This document shows positions 58,428 through 64,000 of a DNA stretch of 64,000 nucleotides, piece by piece. The notes under the pieces are model-generated. The model was not told the origin of the DNA and did not search any database. It was given only the letters and a program-made list of their open reading frames with translations. A program made the position numbers and the translations under genes. The DNA comes from Panicum virgatum (taxonomy: Eukaryota; Streptophyta; Magnoliopsida; Poales; Poaceae), in contig NC_053145.1 of assembly GCF_016808335.1 (NCBI RefSeq), positions 26,626,001 to 26,690,000 on the forward strand. Direction: 5' to 3'. Numbering within the stretch: the stretch's first letter is position 1; every line of letters starts with the position of its first letter.

Positions 58428-58845
58428 TGTTGGTATTTTTAACGATCACAGAAAAAATCCGCAAGCGCACGAAAAATACCGTTGTAGCACTTCACCCGGA
58501 GAGTATTCAAGGTATCGTATTTCCTCAAGGAACGGATGTGTAACGATCCTCTAGCTAGTGTACCCTTGGAGAACAAGAGGTAGGAGAGCTTTGGATAGTG
58601 TGGTTTATCTAAAGATACGGATCAAGGTAAGGTAGACTTAGGCTTTCACTCGTTTACTTCGGGCACCAGTCTGACCCAGGTACTGTTAGGGACCTCCGGC
58701 TTGTGGCTCTACGCCATACTCGGACAGGGGGGAGTGCACTAACCACGAAGCAGCTTCATAGCAGACCGATAGGGCTGTCACCACCTGCGGTCTACCCCGC
58801 AATACTGTGGAGTACGAGGCAAACAAAGGCAATCTAGGGCCTAGA
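58428..58845 (-). repeat. LTR G: partial 5' LTR of an outer Athila-like element
   Basis: Starts TGTTGGTATTT next to its PBS and runs until element H cuts in at 58846. Shares GCAAGCGCAC, CCGTTGTAGCACTTCACC, AGTATTC-AGGTATCG and CTGTCACCACCTGCGGTCTACC with LTRs D and F. Confidence 0.78.
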
Positions 58846-61800
58846 TGTGGCGGAACCACCCAAAACTACTGGGCCCGGGTGCACTGATCTTTGTTGCTAA
58901 GCAACTCTGACCCAATTTGGCACTCAGCGGTAGTTCCTCGAGTGAAGCCTCGATTAAAGCCACGCTATTCCAGGATCAGCAGACAACACTCACACGAAGG
59001 TGAGCCCAGAGATTACAACACAGAACATTTCATACATTTCAGAGTGATTGTAGCGGAAAGAAATTTATTACAAACCGGGTTCAGTATAGTAAAGTACTAC
59101 AGAGTTCCATCTACTCAATTATTCAAGTCTTATTGTTCAGCGGAAGCATTAAAAGATAACTAGCGTAATAAGGTGACGCATCGATAAGCCCGTACGAAAG
59201 CATCACTCAGTGGGAGGGTGGTCAGCACCGGCTGAAGGGCCATCCCACTCAACAGACCAACCCGGAGGCAAGGTACACGGCCAAGTAAGACTTGCAAACA
59301 GATCCTCGAAGTTAGTACCTGAAAAACAGTGCCACAAGCAAGGCTGAGTATACTAATACTCAGCAAGACTGAACCGTCTCCGGATATAACATAGTCCGAT
59401 AACTAGACATGCAAGGCTTTTTGGTTGGTGGGTTTTGTTTTACCAAAAACGCCGCTAAGTGTTGATCCTTACTTTCAGGTTTTACTTAGCCATATTCTAG
59501 TTGGATTAACCCTTCTAAATTTGCAACTAACTCTACACAAACATGGTAGAACAACCATTTAATCATCCAGCAGTATTATCATCATCATGTTTCACTTGTT
59601 ACTCCGTGTGACCGAAAGCATTAAGCAATCTCATGCCGTGAGAGGCGGACGATTCCGAATCGAATTTCAACCTGGCCAGGGGAACCTAGACCACACACAT
59701 GGGGATCGACTTCGCTCCCGCCCACGCTACTTTTCCCCTTTCTTTCCAGTCCGTGGATCCAGCACACCCTCCCCGACTACAAAGCCCGACCACTCTGCAC
59801 CCGTACGTCGCGACAAAAATAATATAAACCCTACTTCTACCAGGAGGGTGCGAGATCATTCCACTCGCCGGTCCAATCAGGTACATAAGCTTTCCGATTA
59901 CCATTTTCTCGGTATGTGGCTAGTACTTTCAAACGCTTAACAAAATGAGCCACACACCGCGACCTTAGCCATTTTTAACTACACCAGCGGGGTATCACAA
60001 CTACACAACCCCGCCCGTTGTCCTTATATTTCAGTAGGAAATTAAAGGCAGTCGAAATCCTATTTGCTCGCGAGAGGCAGGAAACCCCTCGACTTTTACC
60101 GTACCTAGTTTGCATGGCAACTAGTCGATAAAAAGATCCGGGATCAAACATAGGTACCTAGGGATCATGCATCTAAGGTTTTCGATCAACGCCTAGAAAA
60201 CTTAAATGCAGAAAGAAACTACTACAACACATTATAAATAGATAAATGAATAGTAACTCGGAAAATAAGGCATAATGCACCGGGGCTTGCCTTCCTGGGC
60301 ACTGTCAGGCAGAAAAGCTTCTGGGGCTTGGCCCAGGTCTTGCGACAAGTTAGCACAGTTCAAATTGACCTCCTGATCCACCCGAGAGCCCGCGAGCACC
60401 AACTCGTAGTCACTGTCTGCGAGATTGACCGTTTCTATATGCAATGCCAGATTATGAGTTATTCATGGATAACGATTTCTTTCCTTCACGATAAAGTTGT
60501 AGTTCAACAAAGTTAATTTAGTGATGATTTCAACATTTCATTTCATGGGCAGTCGTTTATAGAGTAGTAACCATAATTATGTTTCTTCATGAAGGAGTGT
60601 GGGTTTGTTTTCCTTTCCAAAATTAAAACATAACATGCTTTCAGTATTTCATAACAACAACTCTACTCATGAACTCGTAATGAAAAACTAAAGTAACACA
60701 GATTCAAACTTAAGCATTGATGGTATAAACTTCAGCCTTTAACCATAAAGCAATTACCATTACTAACCATGTAAGTAGATTATTCTAGTTGCTTCACCTT
60801 TTTTCCCAGAATGTTTGAAATGATTTCTGGTGCCTACAAATTTTATGGGAGCATCTATCAAGCATCCACTTAGTACTGTAATTTTGCCAGATTTTATTCG
60901 CTTATACAGCTGAGGTAATAAAAAGAACAAAAACAACAAGCCATTAACTAAGATTAATTCTCCAGAGAGTTGTACTATGTATATGATTCTTAAATTTTTA
61001 CCAGAGCTTATTCATGAGCTAAACATACTTCAGAAAAATCATTGAGCTTTATAACCACCAGATAAATTAGTTATGCATCTAACTTAGCATGAAATAGGAT
61101 AAATTTCTCAAGGTGTATTTAACCAGTACTGCATATGAACTGTTTATTACAGATAGAACATACTCTAAACAAGGTCATGTCCAAAAATCAAGATCAGTTA
61201 TAGTGTAGATTACTCAGAACAAAAATAGTAAATTTAGCCCTAAGATGCTAAGCATGATTATTCACTAAAGCAAAACTACGTAACTGCAGCTCAAAATTTT
61301 TAGACAGAAATACAGAGCTAAAAAGAGACTTTAGAAATAAATATTGATTTTTCTGAGTATAATAACTATATATGAAGAATTAAGTTGATTAAACATGCAT
61401 AAACCATGGTATATAGAAAAGAACTCTAATAAATCTGAAATTTAGGGATTAGCAGGGATTCAGTTGCACATGCATGCAGTAAAAATTCCAGAGCAAGTTC
61501 ATGTGCATATTTTCCAGTATTAAATCGAGAAGGCTAGCAACAGATTAGAGAATCTTGATTGTTCCATCATGATAACTATTTTGGTTGGGTGTCATCTTTT
61601 TACTGTGACCTTAATATTCTATTAGTGATAACATATCCAAAAATCAAGGTCGGTTGCTGAGTAGAACTTCCTGAACATGCATAAGGTGGTTTTCTTATTC
61701 TTTTTCCCATATTAAAATTGGTTGAGTTTTTGCAGATGTGACTGTTACAAAATTTGTAGATCTTGTTACAAGAATTCCAGATCCGTTTAGTTTGCATTTT

Positions 61801-63238
61801 TACAATTTTTCTATGATTTGTTCTGCATTTTAGAAGTTCACTGGTATACACTGGAAATCTTGCAAACACACCCTTAAACAAAAAAAAAAGAAATTACAAC
61901 CGGGCCCTTCGCCGGCCTTCTCCGCCGCTGCAGCTCGCCCGGTGGTGTTCTGCTAGGCAGGGCTTACCGGGGCTGCAACGGGGAGGCGCGTGGGAGAGTA
62001 GGGATCGAGGAACACCTACCCTGGTCAGCGTTCGAGTGCTTGGTGCTCGGAATCGAGCTTGTCGGCGTCAATGGCGGAGTAGTTGTTCGGTTCGCCGGCG
62101 TTGGAGGTGAAGGAGGGCTCGGGGTAGGGGAACAAGGGCGCGCACGAGCACCGCGTGAGCTTGAGGATGCGCCTGGGGTAGCTGTCGTGCACGGACTCCC
62201 TCTGGGCCGGCCGGTCCGCGGGGAGCCCGAGCTCGCCGGCGGCGGCGCAGAAGGGGAACGGCGTCGGGAGGGGGATTGGGTTCGATTCCGCGCGCGTGGA
62301 GCTCAACTGGAAGGTGGAGAAGTTGCTGCGGTGGTTGGATCGGATAATGTAGGGCTGTGGTGGCCGGTCCGCGCGAGTTAGATCTCGCCGGCCATGGCGG
62401 AACGGCGGGAGGATGAAGAAGGAGGAGAAGGCGTGCGACGGTGGAGCTCTGGGGGTTCTTATAGGCCAAGGAGCTCCTGGGTGAGGGAAGTAGCACCTGG
62501 GGGTGGTTGATTTGGGTCTGGGGCGCACGACGGCGAGCGGGCGGAGCGGCCAGCGGCGCGGCGCATGGCGGGGGTGGCGTGGCGGCTTGGGAGCGTGCCT
62601 GTGACGCGTGTGAGCGTGGGAGGGTGCCAAGGGGCGTGCCAGGTGGTGCTGGGGGTTTTCCCCGGGTCCATTTGGCCGCGGGCGCGCGATGGACGAAGTC
62701 CACCGGCGGTGTACGGTGGGCGGCGCGAAACAGAGCAAGCCGGGAGGAGAGAGATGGAGATAAGGGCATATCTGCGATTTCTGAAATTCCAGGGACCTCT
62801 CGGTAATCTAAAAATATCTCCTATTTTGAGGGCTCAAATAAAAAAGTGTTGAATACCACTTTTGTATAACTTTTCAAGATCTACAACTTTCGTATTATGC
62901 AAATTTTCATTTGAAACTCACATTTTGAACTATTTGTAAATTTGCAAAGTTGCACAAAAGGACTTTGGTTTTATTCTGTTTTTGATTGATTTTTGGCTGA
63001 AGTTCAATTGAGCACATGTCAATTGAAGTACCTTTCATGAGCCAACAAAAATTTTGTGCACCTTTTTGAATTGAAATTTGAGTAGCTTTTCATTCTTTTT
63101 CCTTTCTCCTTTAATTTCTTTTATTCACTTTGACTTTTATTTGACTCCTTCTTTATGAATAAATTTCCCCCCTTTTTCTTTTAAGTTTAGTAAGGTACAG
63201 TGATGGTGTTTAAGGGTACTGACACCTGAGGTGTCACA
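58846..63238 (-). repeat. element H 3' LTR, 4.4 kb
   Basis: On the minus strand begins TGTGACACCTCAGG and ends GGTTCCGCCACA. It has an AT-rich body, a GC-rich block (61890-62720) and a TATAAGAA box on the minus strand at 62457-62464. The long GC-rich ORFs (62025-62769) on both strands are not supported as genes. Confidence 0.82.
62457..62464 (-). promoter_or_regulatory. candidate TATA box of LTR H
   Basis: The minus strand reads CCTATAAGAACC, followed by a GC-rich leader. Position within the LTR fits a U3/R boundary. Confidence 0.5.
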
Positions 63239-63253
63239 GCCTACCCCCCCCCC
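63239..63253 (-). other. element H polypurine tract
   Basis: A ten-G run on the minus strand, AAGGGGGGGGGGTAGGC, directly precedes the LTR. Confidence 0.8.
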
Positions 63254-64000
63254 TTAAAAAGAATCTCGCCCCGAGACTGGATGATTGAAAATTAGATCGG
63301 GAAGTGATATACCTGAGGTGGAGCTAAGAAAACCCAGATAATGTCGATTAAGATAATCTTCCGTCTCCCAGGTGGCTTCTTCTTCAGTGTGATGAGACCA
63401 CTGAATTTTATACATTTTTACCACCTTTCGACGAGTAACTCTTTCTTTTTGATCCAGAATTCTGAGTGGATATTCGGTATAAGAGAGATCGGGCTCCACT
63501 AAAATTTCTTGCTGATCGATGATTTCCGTAGGAACTCGAACACATTTCTTGAGTTGGGATATGTGGAAAACATTATGGACGGCAGCGAGTCGTGAAGGAA
63601 GTCGCAAACGATAAGCCACGGGTCCACATTCTTCAATGATTTCATATGGCCCGACATAGCGAGGTGCTAGCTTACCCTTGACTCCGAAACGTTGAACGCC
63701 TCGAGTTGGTGACACTCGTAAATAAACGTGGTCGCCAACCATGAACTTCAAGGGATCCCTTCTTTTATCAAAATAACTCTTTTGCCGAGACTGGGCTGCT
63801 CGGAGATTTGCTTGTACTACTTTTACTTTCTCCTTAGCCTCGACCACTAATTCGGGTCCAAAAATTTGACGTTCTCCAGACTGGGACCAACTCAAAGGAG
63901 TTCGACACCGTCGACCATACAAGGCCTCGAATGGTGCCATCTTCAAACTGGCCTGATAGCTATTGTTATAAGAAAACTCAGCCAAGGATAAACATTTGTC
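63254..64000 (-). CDS. pol: pol C-terminus: integrase end and chromodomain (partial)
   Basis: The frame is open from the right window edge to a stop at 63254. It shows the end of the integrase catalytic region (SYQASLKMAPFEALYGRRCR), the GPY/F module (KLAPRYVGPYEIIEE..RLAAVHNVFHISQLKKC) and a chromodomain-like end (YPLRILDQKERVTRRK..YKIQWSHHTEEEATWETEDYL). These are the hallmarks of Tekay/Del chromoviruses, whose chromodomain is thought to steer integration to heterochromatin. The ORF shows no stop or shift, unlike the other elements here, which suggests a younger insertion. Confidence 0.9.
   Translation of the reverse strand, partial: DKCLSLAEFSYNNSYQASLKMAPFEALYGRRCRTPLSWSQSGERQIFGPELVVEAKEKVKVVQANLRAAQSRQKSYFDKRRDPLKFMVGDHVYLRVSPTRGVQRFGVKGKLAPRYVGPYEIIEECGPVAYRLRLPSRLAAVHNVFHISQLKKCVRVPTEIIDQQEILVEPDLSYTEYPLRILDQKERVTRRKVVKMYKIQWSHHTEEEATWETEDYLNRHYLGFLSSTSGISLPDLIFNHPVSGRDSF

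Larger units (their letters stand above)
58846..64000 (-). mobile_element. element H: Tekay/Del-type chromovirus, partial
   Basis: A 4.39-kb 3' LTR, a polypurine tract and the C-terminal end of pol with a chromodomain are present. The rest lies beyond the right window edge. The possible target duplication base set is CTAGA (58841-58845); its partner is outside the window. Confidence 0.88.

Noticed and set aside
62025..62806. ORFs of 95-237 codons in LTR H
   Set aside because: They are inside an LTR and open in several frames through GC content, with no recognisable domain.

Overview
The window is repeat-only DNA from a grass (Poaceae), almost certainly from centromeric or pericentromeric heterochromatin. 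The evidence for a grass is a satellite whose reverse strand carries the conserved core of the CentC/CentO centromere repeats (AAACATGAGTTT and GTTCGTTGCGAAAAA), together with grass-type Athila-like, Sirevirus, Tekay-like and Cassandra retrotransposons and CACTA DNA transposons. I found no convincing host gene, no functional tRNA or rRNA gene and no CRISPR. The species cannot be fixed from the sequence; a panicoid grass is plausible.

Layout. 1-4583 is the 3' part of a Sirevirus-like Ty1/copia element that has a broken gag and no pol. It sits in a satellite array of about 171-bp monomers arranged in an eight-monomer higher-order repeat of about 1.37 kb (4584-5445 and 18950-25049). The array is split by element D (5446-18949, minus), a non-autonomous Athila-like Ty3 element with gag-protease and one extra ORF but no reverse transcriptase or integrase. 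D carries a 3.4-kb solo LTR (8333-11739, TSD GAAAG) and a Cassandra TRIM with 5S-rRNA-like LTRs (17093-17952, TSD TACAC).

From 25050 to at least 58845 lies a nest of Athila-like elements, all on the minus strand: outer LTRs F (25050-26727) and G (58428-58845) enclosing element E (about 26780-58387). E's single gag gene is cut into pieces that lie 20 kb apart. Its interruptions are a solo Sirevirus LTR (32831-34265), a CACTA block (34285-45180) with tnpD-like and tnpA/Ulp1-like pseudogenes, a Ty3-like element C (45181-53329, plus) and a second CACTA (53708-58263, TSD AAA). A Tekay-type chromovirus H (58846 to beyond 64000, minus) is inserted in LTR G.

The most interesting signal is a block of about 500-600 bp near the 3' end of elements C, D and E. 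It keeps a long-range stem (ATGGGCTAT with ATAGCCCAT) enclosing small hairpins separated by purine tracts. The stems differ between the three elements by compensatory changes, which suggests a conserved functional RNA structure in retroelements with otherwise different LTRs. All coordinates, alignments and counts were made by eye.
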